This document shows positions 17,844-26,992 of a stretch of DNA of 45,190 nt, one piece after another. The position numbers were made by a program, and so were the translations under genes. This stretch comes from Rikenellaceae bacterium (GTDB taxonomy: Bacteria > Bacteroidota > Bacteroidia > Bacteroidales > Rikenellaceae), in assembly GCA_015059945.1 (NCBI GenBank), contig SUZJ01000010.1, positions 1 through 45,190 of the forward strand, in the 5' to 3' direction. The stretch's first letter is position 1. Each line of letters starts with the position of its first letter. The notes beneath the pieces were generated by a model. That model saw only the letters and a program-made list of their open reading frames with translations. It searched no databases and was not told the origin of the DNA.

Positions 17844-19868
17844 CTAACGGACTTTTCGGTATACCGTTGCCGTACGGCAGACGTTGTAAATTCTCAAATA
17901 GTTGCGCACCTGGCCATCATCGTCTTTGCGAGTGAAGCTGTGGTGGTCGGTGTGCAGTTCGTTGCGCTCGTAGCCACCAAAGCGCTCCTCGTCGGTCGAG
18001 AGGATTATGCGGTATACACCCTCCTCGGGCACAGGGATAACATAGTCGGGCACGCTACGGTTGGGGTTCCAGTTAAAGACATAGACCACGTCGCCGTGGT
18101 GGTAGACCATAACTTGGTCGCCATCGAACATTGCCAGCTGACCTGCATAGCCCTGACCTATCTGATTGTGGCGCACCAACATATTTATCATTGCCCTATC
18201 GAACTCGCCCAGCTGGTGATAGCGCAGGTCTTTGTTATCGACCAGCGACCACTGGCGGCGAGCATACTTATAGCTCCAATCGTTGCCCAAGCGTGGGAAA
18301 TCAATCCACTCGGGGTGACCAAACTCGTTGCCCATAAAGTTGAGGTAGGCCTGACCGCCCAACGATGCCGTACAGAGGCGTATCATCTTGTGCAGAGCCA
18401 TTCCTCTGTCAATGGCCAAGTTTTGGCTGCCGATGTTCATCGAGCTATACATCTCTTTGTCCATCAGGCGGAAAGCTATGGTCTTGTCGCCCACCATAGC
18501 TTGGTCGTGCGACTCGCAGTAGGCAATAGTGGGGGTGTTGTTGCCTCGGTTGGTCATCACGTTCCAGATGTCCCACACGTTCCACTTATCGTCGGGCACC
18601 TCTTTGAGCATCTTAATCCAGAAGTCGGGGATACCCATACCCAGTCGGTAATCAAAACCGATGCCACCCTCTTCGGTGGGGACACAAATTCCGGGCATAC
18701 CGCTCACATCCTCGGCAATGGTCACAGCATCGGGCCTCAGGTCGTGAACAAGGCGGTTGGCCAGAGTCAGATAGGTAATCGCATCGCGGTAAACCCCTGC
18801 ATCGAAGTATTTTTCGCGACAGTCAAAGTCGGTATATCCGTGGTGGTAGTAGAGCATCGACGTTACACCATCGAAGCGGTAGCCGTCGAAGTGAAATTCA
18901 TCAATCCAGTACTTGACATTCGAGAGCAGGAAGTGCATAACCTCGCGCTTGCCGTAGTCGAAAATCTTTGAGTCCCAGTACTGCTGATAGCCTGCATCGC
19001 CTGCCAACGAGTAACAAGTGTCCGAGCCGTCGATGCCATTCAGTCCCTCGGCAAAGTTTTTGACATAGTGGGCGTGGACAATATCCATAATGACGGCAAT
19101 GTTCATATCGTGGGCCTTGCGCACCAGAGCTTTCAGCTCCTCGGGAGTGCCAAACCTCGACGAGGGGGCAAAGAAGCTCGAAACGTGGTAGCCATAGCTG
19201 CCATAGTAGGGGTGCTCGGCAATGCCCATAATCTGAATGGCGTTGTAGCCTGCGGCCTTGATGCGAGGCAACACATTGTCAGCAAACTCGGTGTAGGTAC
19301 CAACGCCCTCTTTCTCTTGGGCCATACCAATGTGGCACTCGTAGATGAAGAGTCCCTCGGTGCGGTCTACGCGGAATTGGTCGCCACGCCAGTCGAACTG
19401 CTCGGTGGGATTCCAGAACTGGGCCGTAAAGTCTTTGGTGGTGTCATCCTGCACCGCTCGGCGTGTCCAGGCAGGAATACGTTCGTGGGTGCCGTTCTCG
19501 CCCACTACCAGTATCTTATAGAGCGAGCCGTGGGCTATGTTGTAGTCGCGGTCGGCCAGGAATATACTCCACACACCCGTCTGAGCGTTCTTAAAGAGTG
19601 GCAGCGAGGTGCGCTCCCAGCCGTTGAAGTCGCCAAAGATGTAGACCTCCCAGGCGGCAGGCAGCCACTCGCGGAACCACCAGCCTCGATTGCGCTCGTC
19701 GCGCTGCCAGCCAAAATAGCGGTAGCCGTTTGCGTAGTCGACAATGGAGCCCGACGAGCGATTGATATCGGTCAGGCGGTCGGTGAAGAGTTTGTAGCGC
19801 AGGTTAAGCTCGTCCTCGACGGGCTCCAACCAGCTATCTTTTTCTATGATTGCCAAGCGTTTAGCCAT
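17844..19868 (-). CDS. glgB: 1,4-alpha-glucan branching enzyme
   Basis: From ATG 19868 the protein has 674 residues. An upstream in-frame ATG at 19922 lies beyond the predicted promoter and is not used. An N-terminal CBM48 domain (YANGYRYFGW...FGDFNGWERTS) precedes a GH13 barrel with nucleophile Asp333 in YRFDGV, acid/base Glu386 in TIAEDVSG, and YCESHDQ. It makes alpha-1,6 branches in glycogen. The sequence style is that of the eukaryote-like branching enzymes seen in Bacteroidetes. No other glycogen genes are nearby. Confidence 0.93.
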   Translation of the reverse strand: MAKRLAIIEKDSWLEPVEDELNLRYKLFTDRLTDINRSSGSIVDYANGYRYFGWQRDERNRGWWFREWLPAAWEVYIFGDFNGWERTSLPLFKNAQTGVWSIFLADRDYNIAHGSLYKILVVGENGTHERIPAWTRRAVQDDTTKDFTAQFWNPTEQFDWRGDQFRVDRTEGLFIYECHIGMAQEKEGVGTYTEFADNVLPRIKAAGYNAIQIMGIAEHPYYGSYGYHVSSFFAPSSRFGTPEELKALVRKAHDMNIAVIMDIVHAHYVKNFAEGLNGIDGSDTCYSLAGDAGYQQYWDSKIFDYGKREVMHFLLSNVKYWIDEFHFDGYRFDGVTSMLYYHHGYTDFDCREKYFDAGVYRDAITYLTLANRLVHDLRPDAVTIAEDVSGMPGICVPTEEGGIGFDYRLGMGIPDFWIKMLKEVPDDKWNVWDIWNVMTNRGNNTPTIAYCESHDQAMVGDKTIAFRLMDKEMYSSMNIGSQNLAIDRGMALHKMIRLCTASLGGQAYLNFMGNEFGHPEWIDFPRLGNDWSYKYARRQWSLVDNKDLRYHQLGEFDRAMINMLVRHNQIGQGYAGQLAMFDGDQVMVYHHGDVVYVFNWNPNRSVPDYVIPVPEEGVYRIILSTDEERFGGYERNELHTDHHSFTRKDDDGQVRNYLRIYNVCRTATVYRKVR

Positions 19869-19891
19869 AATTAACAGATTTAATTCGAGAA

Positions 19892-19923
19892 TAAAATTAC
19901 TCTTTTTTCGTGGGGATTGCAAA
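19892..19923 (-). promoter_or_regulatory. glgB promoter
   Basis: On the minus strand TTTG (19920-19923), a 20-nt spacer and TAATTTTA (19892-19899) fit the promoter with one mismatch in the -7 box. The predicted start site is about 18 nt before ATG 19868, which supports that start over the upstream one. Confidence 0.5.
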
Positions 19924-19941
19924 TTTTCTCACAAAAATTCT

Positions 19942-19949
19942 TACTTTTG
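19942..19949 (+). promoter_or_regulatory. -7 box for the POT transporter gene
   Basis: TACTTTTG matches TAnnTTTG, and a TTG lies about 22 nt upstream (19917-19919). It would give a 5' UTR of about 97 nt. It is back to back with the glgB promoter. Confidence 0.4.
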
Positions 19950-20052
19950 TTCTTTGGTGGGAGTGCTTTGCATAGCAAACCATCGGAGAAATGAACTAAA
20001 AAACAACAGATAACAACAAACTTTCATTAACTTAATTTAATTACTAATTCTT

Positions 20053-21735
20053 ATGTTCAAAGGACAACCAAAAGGATTGTATGCTCTGGCACTCGCCAAC
20101 ACCGGTGAGCGTTTTGGCTACTACACTATGCTGGCGATTTTCCTGCTCTTTATCCAGGCAAAATTCGGCTTTACAGCAGCACAGGCAACCCAGATCTACT
20201 CGATCTTCCTTGCCGGCGTTTACTTTATGCCCTTCTTTGGCGGTATCTTGGCCGACAAATTTGGCTATGGTAAATGCGTAACTCTGGGTATTGGCGTAAT
20301 GTTCGCCGGCTACCTCTGCTTGTCGATTCCCACCGAGGCCAACTTGATGGGCAAAATTTTGATGTTCGGTGCATTGGCACTGGTTGCTATCGGTACCGGT
20401 CTGTTCAAGGGTAACTTGCAGGTAATGGTAGGTAACCTCTACGACGATCCCAAGTACTCGGCCAAACGTGACTCGGCATTCAGCCTGTTCTATATGGCCA
20501 TCAACATCGGTGCTATGTTTGCACCCTCGATGGCTAAGGCTGTTACCAACTGGTCGCTCAAAGGCGCACAGCTGACCTACAACGCCAACATTCCTGCACT
20601 GGCTCACCAGTACCTGAATGGCACCATCACCCCTGAGAAAACTGCCGAGCTCGAGATGCTTGCTTCGACTATGCAGGGTGCACAGGGTATGGATATGGCC
20701 CAGTTCAGCCAGTACTATATCGACAGCCTCTCGACCGCTTACAACGGTGGTTTTGCAGTAGCTTGCGTATCGCTGATTCTGTCGGTTGCTATCTACTTTG
20801 GCTGCCGCAAGTGGTTCAAACACGCTGACGTTAATGCCAAACAGGCCAAGGCTGCTGCCGCTGCAAGTGGCACCGCAACTGCCGAGCCCGAGCTGACCCC
20901 CGAGCAGACCAAGAGCCGCGTAACCGCTCTGTTGTTTGTATTCGCAGTGGTTATCTTCTTCTGGATGGCATTCCACCAGAACGGCGCTACTATGACTCTG
21001 TTCGCTCGCGACTACACCGCCAACACCGCTACCGGTTGGGTACGTATCGGCTTCAACATTTGGAGCTTGGCTCTGATTGCCATATCGATTTACACCCTGT
21101 TCAGCGTATTCCAGAGCGAGACCAAGAAGGCCAAAATCACTTCGGGTATTGCAACCCTTGTTTTGTGGGCAGGTGCTGCTGCACTCTACTTCGGTATGCC
21201 CGAGGTTGTAAACGTACAGCCTTCGGACTTCCAGCAGTTCAACCCCTTCTATGTAGTTGCTCTGACTCCCGTATCGCTGGCTATTTTCAGTGCACTGGCC
21301 AAGAAAGGCAAAGAGCCCAGCGCTCCCAAGAAGATTGGTTTGGGTATGTTCGTAGCCGCTTTGGGCTTCGTAATCCTGACCGTTGGTTCGCTCGGTCTGC
21401 TCTCGCCCGCACAGTTGGGTGGCACCGTTAGCCCCGACTTGGTAAGCCCCACCTGGTTGATTTCGACCTACCTGGTACTGACCTTCGCCGAGCTGTTGCT
21501 CTCGCCTATGGGTATCTCGTTTGTATCGAAAGTGGCTCCTCCCAAGTACAAAGGTATGATGATGGGTGGTTGGTTTGCTGCTACCGCAATTGGTAACTAC
21601 CTCGTTTCGATTCCCGGTCTGTTGTGGAACAAACTCCCCTTGTGGGGTGTATGGAGCGTACTTATCGCTCTGTGCCTCATCTCGGGTATCGTTATGTTCT
21701 CGATGATGAAGAAATTGGAGAAGGCTACCGAGTAA
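20053..21735 (+). CDS. POT-family proton-dependent oligopeptide transporter
   Basis: The 560-residue protein has about 14 hydrophobic segments and the POT signature at its start: the proton-coupling motif NTGERFGYYTM, then FGGILADKFGYGKC and GTGLFKGNLQVMVGNLY. The family imports di- and tripeptides with protons across the inner membrane. Codon use is strongly biased, as in highly expressed genes. It has its own promoter, opposite glgB, and a terminator. Confidence 0.93.
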   Translation: MFKGQPKGLYALALANTGERFGYYTMLAIFLLFIQAKFGFTAAQATQIYSIFLAGVYFMPFFGGILADKFGYGKCVTLGIGVMFAGYLCLSIPTEANLMGKILMFGALALVAIGTGLFKGNLQVMVGNLYDDPKYSAKRDSAFSLFYMAINIGAMFAPSMAKAVTNWSLKGAQLTYNANIPALAHQYLNGTITPEKTAELEMLASTMQGAQGMDMAQFSQYYIDSLSTAYNGGFAVACVSLILSVAIYFGCRKWFKHADVNAKQAKAAAAASGTATAEPELTPEQTKSRVTALLFVFAVVIFFWMAFHQNGATMTLFARDYTANTATGWVRIGFNIWSLALIAISIYTLFSVFQSETKKAKITSGIATLVLWAGAAALYFGMPEVVNVQPSDFQQFNPFYVVALTPVSLAIFSALAKKGKEPSAPKKIGLGMFVAALGFVILTVGSLGLLSPAQLGGTVSPDLVSPTWLISTYLVLTFAELLLSPMGISFVSKVAPPKYKGMMMGGWFAATAIGNYLVSIPGLLWNKLPLWGVWSVLIALCLISGIVMFSMMKKLEKATE

Positions 21736-21768
21736 TCGCATAGCACACTTACCTATTAGATAAAATTG

Positions 21769-21802
21769 ACGGCCCATTCATTGCGAATGGGTCGTTTTTT
21801 TT
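21769..21802 (+). terminator. Terminator after the POT transporter gene
   Basis: An 11-bp stem (ACGGCCCATTC with GAATGGGTCGT, one G-U pair) is followed by eight T residues. A -7-like TACATTTG (21805-21812) directly after it could start the next gene. Confidence 0.85.
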
Positions 21803-21834
21803 CGTACATTTGTAACCAACAAACAATCCCCTAA

Positions 21835-23025
21835 ATGATGAAGAGCTACAATTTCGACAAGATAACCGAGCGCCGCGGCACAAATGCCATAAAAACCGAC
21901 GGAATGAAGGAGGCCTTTGGTCGAGCAGACTTGGTGCCACTATGGATTGCAGATATGGATTTCGACACGCCCGACTTTGTGGTCGATGCACTGAGGGAGC
22001 GCTTGGAGCACCCCGTACTGGGCTACACAGCCCTGCCCGAGGGGTACTGGGAGTGCGTGGGCGAGTGGATATTCAGCCACCACCAGTGGCATACCGAGAG
22101 CGAGTGGTTTTGCTTCATCCCGGGCATCGTGAAGGGTATTGGTATGGTCATAAACGCCCTACTCGGCCCCAATGATAAGATTATCATCCAGCCACCCGTC
22201 TATCCCCCCTTCCGCAACCTGACCGAGAAGAATGGCCACCAAGTGGTCTGCAACCCGCTAAAAATGGCGGCTGATGGTAGTTATGAGATGGACTTCGACA
22301 ACCTGGAACGCGTGGTGGACAGCCAGTGCAAACTGCTGATACTATCCAATCCCCACAACCCTGCGGGCATTGTTTGGGGTAGGTCTACCCTTGCCCGTCT
22401 GGCAGAGTTTTGCCACGCGAAGGGCATCACCGTTATCTCTGATGAAATTCACTGCGATATGGCCTTGTGGGGCAACAAGCACACCCCCTTTGCGAGCATA
22501 AGCGACAAGGCCGCCGAGTGCAGCATAACTTTTGGCGCACCATCAAAGACCTTCAACATTGCAGGCATAGTCAGCTCGTATGCCATCATCCCAAACCCCA
22601 CCCTGCGCGAGAGGGTATACGGCTGGATCGAGGCCAACGAGTTGGCCCTACCCAACATACTTTCGCCCATAGCCACAATGGCCGCCTTCAGAGAGGGCGA
22701 AGAGTGGCGACAGCAGATGCTCAGGTACGTCGAGGGCAACGTGGAGTTTGTAGAGGAGTACTGCCGCGAGCACATTCCGCAGATTAGGCCCTTGCGCCCG
22801 GGGGCATCGTTCCTGGTGTGGCTCGATTGCAGGGGGCTGGGTATGTCGCACGAGGGGCTGGTGGACTTTTTCATCAACAAGGCCCACTTGGCGCTCAACA
22901 GCGGAGCCTCGTTTGGCCGCGAGGGCGAGGGCTTTATGCGCCTAAATGTGGGCACGGCCCGCAGCGTTATTGCAGGGGCAATGGAGCAACTGAGGGCCGC
23001 CATTGAGGATTACAACAACCAATAG
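21835..23025 (+). CDS. MalY/PatB-type PLP-dependent C-S lyase
   Basis: The 396-residue protein belongs to fold-type I PLP enzymes. It opens with the MalY/PatB signature RRGTNAIKTD and PLWIADMDF. SNPHNPAG and SDEIHCDM bind the cofactor, and Lys238 in APSKTFNIAG forms the Schiff base. The family cleaves cystathionine or cysteine (beta-lyase) or acts as an aminotransferase; which reaction applies is not decided by sequence. It begins a rightward series with the PhnP-like hydrolase (31-bp gap) and the radical SAM gene. Confidence 0.9.
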   Translation: MMKSYNFDKITERRGTNAIKTDGMKEAFGRADLVPLWIADMDFDTPDFVVDALRERLEHPVLGYTALPEGYWECVGEWIFSHHQWHTESEWFCFIPGIVKGIGMVINALLGPNDKIIIQPPVYPPFRNLTEKNGHQVVCNPLKMAADGSYEMDFDNLERVVDSQCKLLILSNPHNPAGIVWGRSTLARLAEFCHAKGITVISDEIHCDMALWGNKHTPFASISDKAAECSITFGAPSKTFNIAGIVSSYAIIPNPTLRERVYGWIEANELALPNILSPIATMAAFREGEEWRQQMLRYVEGNVEFVEEYCREHIPQIRPLRPGASFLVWLDCRGLGMSHEGLVDFFINKAHLALNSGASFGREGEGFMRLNVGTARSVIAGAMEQLRAAIEDYNNQ

Positions 23026-23056
23026 TACAGAACACAAAACAACCAAGACACGCAAT

Positions 23057-23845
23057 ATGCTCAAACTGACATTTCTTGGCACAGGTACCTCGCAGGGGGT
23101 ACCAATGATTGGGTGCGATTGCAGGGTGTGCCGCTCGACCGACCCGAGGGACAAGCGACTGCGTACCTCGGCAATGGTGAGCGACGGCACCACACGCATA
23201 GTTATCGACTGCGGCCCCGACTTCCGCTACCAGATGTTGCGCCAGGGGGTTAAGGATATCGACGCCATACTGCTCACCCACCAGCACACCGACCACATAA
23301 TAGGGCTCGACGATGTGAGGGCCTTCAACTACTTCTGCTCAAAGGAGATACCCATCTATGCCACCGCAGCAGTGCAGGAGGTTGTGCGCAAGAATTTCGA
23401 CTACGCCTTTGCCGAGCGACGCTACCCCGGGGTGCCCGAAATGTCGCTCCACACCGTTGGTCAAGAGCCCTTTGAGGTGGGTACGCTACTGATTACGCCC
23501 ATTTATGGGCTGCACTACCGACTGCCCGTTGTGGGCTACCGCATAGCCTCCAAGTTGGCAGGCGAGAGTGGCGAGGTGGCCTACCTGACCGACTTCAACC
23601 ACATAGAGGATGGCGAGATTGAGAAGATGAGGGGTGTAGACACACTGGTCGTAAATGCCCTGCGCCACGAGAAGCATATCTCGCACTTCACACTGGGCGA
23701 GGCGCTCGAAGTGGCAGCCAAGGTGGGAGCCCGACAGAGTTGGCTCACACATATGTCGCACCAGATAGGCCTACACGCCGAAGAGGAGCCCAAACTTCCC
23801 GAGGGGGTACACTTTGCCTACGACGGTTTAGAGCTGACACTATAA
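23057..23845 (+). CDS. PhnP-like metallo-beta-lactamase-fold hydrolase
   Basis: From ATG 23057 (MLKLTFLGTGTSQGVP) the protein has 262 residues. An earlier in-frame ATG at 23003 lies inside the preceding gene and gives a tail without domain character. The metal-binding HxHxDH motif is in LTHQHTDHIIGLDD. A CDCRVC segment near the start is shared with the PhnP group, and THMSHQIG lies near the end. The group hydrolyses phosphodiesters, including cyclic phosphates; the substrate here is unknown. It sits between the MalY-like and radical SAM genes, probably as an operon. Confidence 0.88.
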   Translation: MLKLTFLGTGTSQGVPMIGCDCRVCRSTDPRDKRLRTSAMVSDGTTRIVIDCGPDFRYQMLRQGVKDIDAILLTHQHTDHIIGLDDVRAFNYFCSKEIPIYATAAVQEVVRKNFDYAFAERRYPGVPEMSLHTVGQEPFEVGTLLITPIYGLHYRLPVVGYRIASKLAGESGEVAYLTDFNHIEDGEIEKMRGVDTLVVNALRHEKHISHFTLGEALEVAAKVGARQSWLTHMSHQIGLHAEEEPKLPEGVHFAYDGLELTL

Positions 23846-23863
23846 AGAACATATATATACAAT

Positions 23864-25978
23864 ATGACCGATATTTTACTCCTTACACCGCCTTTTGTGC
23901 AGCCCAACTGTCCCTATCCCGCAACGGCCTACCTTACAGGCTACCTGCGTCGCAAGGGCTTCAAGGTCGAACAGGCCGACCTGTCGATCGAAACACTCTC
24001 GACCGTATTCAGCCGCCCCTTTCTGGAAAATCTGTTCGACAACTACGACGGCTCGGGCGACGACAACTGCGACCGCATCTGGGCCCTCAGGGGCGACTAT
24101 CTAGCCACCATTGGGCCCGTAATGGAGTTTCTGCGTGGCAAAGACTCCACCATTGCCAGCCTTATATGCTCGCCCGAATTTCTGCCCCAAGCAGGGCGTT
24201 TCGAGGGGGCCGAGTCTATAGAGGAGCACTTTGGCACACTCGGCTCGAAAGATTGTGCCGAGTATCTGGCTACGCTCTATCTGCAAGACCTGAGCGACTT
24301 TATACGCGCCACAGTGAGCGAGGATTTTGAGATTGTCAAGTATGGCGAGCAGTTGGCCGTAGCCATTGCCGAGTTCTCGACCATCGAGCAGGAGCTGCAA
24401 AAGCCCCGCAACGCCATAGAGAACACTATGTGCGAGCTGCTGCGCGGCCACATCGAGCGCACCCAGCCCCGAATGGTGGGTCTGGCGGTGCCCTTCCCCG
24501 GTAACCTGCTCGCAGCCCTGCGCATAGGTCAGTACATCAAGGCCAACTATCCCGACATAAAGGTAGTAATGGGAGGCGGCTACCCCACCACCGAGCTGCG
24601 CACAATGAGCGACAAGGAGATTTTCCGCTACGTAGACTTTGTGGTGCTCGACGATGGCGAGCTGGCATTGGAACGCCTGCTGAGTGGCGGAGGGATGATA
24701 CACACCTACACCGCCGAGGGGTACACCGAGGGCGACGGCTCGCGCATAAGCCACGCCCAGCGCGGATGTCCCGACTTTGACGGCCTACCCCACCACCTCT
24801 ACTTCTCGCTTACCGAGGTCACAAACCCTATGCACCGCCTATGGAGCGACGGCAGGTGGAACAAGCTGATGTTGGCTCACGGCTGCTACTGGGCCAAGTG
24901 CGCCTTCTGCGACACCACGCTCGACTACATCGGCTGCTACGACGCCATAGATGCCGCCACCATAGTAGACTATATGGAGCAAGTGGCTGCCCAGACAGGC
25001 TCGCGAGGCTTCCACTTCGTAGATGAGGCCGCACCCCCACGACTGCTCAAAGAGCTCTCGCTCGAACTATTGCGTCGTGGCGACCGATTTAGCTGGTGGA
25101 CAAACATACGTTTCGAGAAGAGTTACACGGGCGACCTGTGCGCTCTGATGGCCCGAGCAGGATGCGTGGCTGTGGCAGGTGGCTTGGAGGTGGCCAGCGA
25201 CCGACTGCTGGCAATGATTGGCAAGGGCATAACCATCGAGCAGGCCACACTTGCAATGCGCAACTTCTACTACGCAGGCATTATGGTACACACCTATCTG
25301 ATGTACGGCCTGCCCACCCAGACACTCCAAGAGAGCATAGATGCAATGGAGGTCGTAAGGCAGATGTTCCGCGCCGAACTGATTGGCTCGGCCTTCTGGC
25401 ACCGCTATGCTATGACCGTTCACTCGCGCAGCGGCCAGAGCCCCGAGGAGTTTGGCGTAAGGCGCAAAGACCGTTTTGCCAACCCCTTTGCCAACAACGA
25501 GGTGCCCTTTGCCGAAAATCGAGGATATAATATAGAGATGGTGGGCGAAGGACTAAACCTCTCGTTGGCCAACTACCTGGTGGGCAGCGGCATAGACCGC
25601 CCACTGCACAAGTGGTTCGGTGGCAAGGTGCCCCAGACCACCATACCAAACACGCTCATTACCGACCACTTGATAAAGCCCGACGCTTGCCGCATCTACA
25701 ACGACAGCGCCCGCATTGTGTGGATTGGTGGCGGAGTGCAACTGACCGACGAGGGTATAGTAATACGCACCCCCTCGACCGAGAAGGAGGTAAAACTGCC
25801 CGAAATGGAGGCCGAGTTTGTGGCGGCCGTAATCGAGCAGGTGGCCGACTTGGGCGAGCACTACACCTTTGAGCAGATACGCACGCTGTGGGAGGAGAAC
25901 TTCGACCGCCCCTTCATCGAGTTCTACTCATCGAAGAAGTGGGACATAATCCGCAAGGCGGGGTTGCTGCAAGTTTAG
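23864..25978 (+). CDS. B12-binding-type radical SAM protein
   Basis: The 704-residue protein begins ILLLTPPFVQPNCPYP, as B12-dependent radical SAM proteins often do. A cobalamin-binding-like domain follows at about residues 200-275 (VVMGGGYPTTELR, DDGELALERL) without an obvious DxHxxG motif. The cluster-binding cysteines are Cys341, Cys346 and Cys349 (GCYWAKCAFC), spaced CX4CX2C rather than the usual CX3CX2C. A radical SAM barrel and a C-terminal region of about 200 residues complete it. The substrate is unknown. It is the third gene in its series, 18 bp after the PhnP-like gene. The IS element lies just after its stop. Confidence 0.87.
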   Translation: MTDILLLTPPFVQPNCPYPATAYLTGYLRRKGFKVEQADLSIETLSTVFSRPFLENLFDNYDGSGDDNCDRIWALRGDYLATIGPVMEFLRGKDSTIASLICSPEFLPQAGRFEGAESIEEHFGTLGSKDCAEYLATLYLQDLSDFIRATVSEDFEIVKYGEQLAVAIAEFSTIEQELQKPRNAIENTMCELLRGHIERTQPRMVGLAVPFPGNLLAALRIGQYIKANYPDIKVVMGGGYPTTELRTMSDKEIFRYVDFVVLDDGELALERLLSGGGMIHTYTAEGYTEGDGSRISHAQRGCPDFDGLPHHLYFSLTEVTNPMHRLWSDGRWNKLMLAHGCYWAKCAFCDTTLDYIGCYDAIDAATIVDYMEQVAAQTGSRGFHFVDEAAPPRLLKELSLELLRRGDRFSWWTNIRFEKSYTGDLCALMARAGCVAVAGGLEVASDRLLAMIGKGITIEQATLAMRNFYYAGIMVHTYLMYGLPTQTLQESIDAMEVVRQMFRAELIGSAFWHRYAMTVHSRSGQSPEEFGVRRKDRFANPFANNEVPFAENRGYNIEMVGEGLNLSLANYLVGSGIDRPLHKWFGGKVPQTTIPNTLITDHLIKPDACRIYNDSARIVWIGGGVQLTDEGIVIRTPSTEKEVKLPEMEAEFVAAVIEQVADLGEHYTFEQIRTLWEENFDRPFIEFYSSKKWDIIRKAGLLQV

Positions 25979-25997
25979 CCCCTTTGGGGAGTAATAA

Positions 25998-26005
25998 TAA
26001 AAAAA
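25998..26005. repeat. Target site duplication, left copy
   Basis: TAAAAAAA directly precedes the left inverted repeat and matches the 8 bp directly after the right one (28538-28545). Eight-bp duplications are typical of the IS1595 family. Confidence 0.85.
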
Positions 26006-26029
26006 GGTAACTATATACAATCTTATACT
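26006..26029. repeat. Left terminal inverted repeat
   Basis: 24 bp beginning GGTAACTATATAC, the exact reverse complement of 28514-28537. Confidence 0.93.
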
Positions 26030-26041
26030 ATTTTAAAAATA

Positions 26042-26075
26042 CAAAAAAATCTGGAATTCATATTCCAGATTTTTT
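26042..26075. terminator. Terminator inside the left IS end
   Basis: A 14-bp stem (AAAAAATCTGGAAT with ATTCCAGATTTTTT) has a 4-nt loop and T/A-runs on both sides. It ends leftward transcription of the lipoprotein gene and would block read-in from the radical SAM gene. Confidence 0.85.
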
Positions 26076-26091
26076 CATTTTAGTATGTGTG

Positions 26092-26595
26092 TTATCTATC
26101 CCAAATCCAATCTTTCTTAAATGAGAAACTAACATTCTTTGTTTGTGAAATAGTCTCTTCAAACCACTCTTTATTATTGTCTTCATACTTGCCTGTACTG
26201 CCAAATCTCAATTTCTGTTTTTTACCTTTAATTTTTTCATCGCCATTAATATCAGAAACAATCCACATTAATTCTACTCCATCCTCATCCAATAAATACA
26301 TTGTTAATCTTGGGTTGCCGCCCTCAATTTCTTTCAAATTTTCGGTTTTTACCTCACACTCAATGTAACAGTATTTGTAGCCGTCCAATTCATTTTCAAC
26401 GACCCTAAATCCGCATTTTTGTTTCATCACTTTGATGCAGTCTGCAACAACTTCTTCTTGAATTTTAATTGTTCCGGATTTCTCGTCACTTGTGGCATCT
26501 GTATTTTTCTTTGCGCCACCACATGCAACAAACATTCCTGCAACCACAACCATCAATGTTGCAACCAAACCTTTTTTGAAAGTACAATTAAACAT
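26092..26595 (-). CDS. IS-borne lipoprotein of unknown function
   Basis: From ATG 26595 the protein has 167 residues; a further in-frame ATG at 26619 only lengthens the signal. The N-terminus is a lipoprotein signal with the lipid site in MFVAC (about residue 25), followed by GGAKKN. The mature part is charged, with a mixed beta pattern (DGYKYCYIECEVKTENLKEI, MYLLDEDGVELMWIV) and an acidic/basic C-terminus ending in WIWDR. I do not recognise the family. It lies inside the IS1595 element, downstream of the structured RNA on the same strand, and has its own terminator, so it looks like passenger cargo. Confidence 0.75.
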   Translation of the reverse strand: MFNCTFKKGLVATLMVVVAGMFVACGGAKKNTDATSDEKSGTIKIQEEVVADCIKVMKQKCGFRVVENELDGYKYCYIECEVKTENLKEIEGGNPRLTMYLLDEDGVELMWIVSDINGDEKIKGKKQKLRFGSTGKYEDNNKEWFEETISQTKNVSFSFKKDWIWDR

Positions 26596-26646
26596 AATAC
26601 AAAAGTTTTTTATTTGCATTTCAACCTCTACAATGCGATTTATTAC

Positions 26647-26884
26647 AAAAAAGAAAGTGTGAGGTTGATTAGTTTATTCTTATCGAGGTTCTGGAATACC
26701 TTTGCGCAAATAAACAACACCTCACACCCGTATTGGGATGAGGTAATATGCCTCAAATTAGATACCAATACAAGGTGACGAGTGTGATTGCTTGACCCTG
26801 CACATTGAAATTTTCCAGATTTCGATAAGGGGTGTAAAGCTAATACACTTTCATCAATCAATATGTAACCACATATTATATATG
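26647..26884 (-). ncRNA. Structured RNA copy 1 (6S-like or leader switch), IS-borne
   Basis: On the minus strand an RNA of about 200 nt folds as a long rod: helix 26845-26852/26653-26660 (8 bp), 26822-26829/26679-26686 (8 bp), 26813-26819/26690-26696 (7 bp), and apical helices 26764-26769/26731-26736 and 26751-26755/26739-26743. The 3' half can instead form its own hairpin: 26719-26727/26657-26665 (9 bp), 26709-26715/26672-26678 (7 bp) and 26698-26701/26686-26689 with an 8-nt loop. Six U residues follow. Copy 2 conserves both folds with compensatory changes. A full promoter lies at 26890-26921. It may be a 6S RNA relative or a terminator-type leader for the lipoprotein gene 57 nt downstream. 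Confidence 0.7.
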
Positions 26885-26889
26885 GCTTA

Positions 26890-26921
26890 CAAATATACAA
26901 ATTTAGAAATAATTGTGCAAA
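26890..26921 (-). promoter_or_regulatory. Promoter of structured RNA copy 1
   Basis: On the minus strand TTTG (26918-26921), exactly 20 nt, then TATATTTG (26890-26897): a perfect Bacteroidetes promoter. Transcription should start about 30 nt before the first long helix, and a small AATATG/CATATT hairpin (26860-26877) lies in between. Confidence 0.75.
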
Positions 26922-26962
26922 TTTTGTGATTATCAAGATTTTCAAATGTCGCTAAATTTTAT

Positions 26963-26970
26963 TAAATTTG
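26963..26970 (+). promoter_or_regulatory. -7 box for the transposase gene
   Basis: TAAATTTG matches TAnnTTTG 22 bp before the transposase ATG. The -33 region is T-rich without a clear TTTG. Confidence 0.35.
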
Positions 26971-26992
26971 TAATACACAAATAGTTACAAAT

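Noticed and set aside
20044..21777. A 577-codon open frame on the strand opposite the POT transporter gene
   Set aside because: Its protein is rich in Cys, His and Gln with no domain. The plus strand encodes a clear membrane transporter with strong codon bias, which keeps stops out of the opposite strand.
26643..26945. Open frame of 100 codons on the minus strand over structured RNA copy 1
   Set aside because: A similar short frame over copy 2 shares only a KSGKFQ stretch that falls in the conserved RNA block. Base changes keep pairing, not protein sequence.
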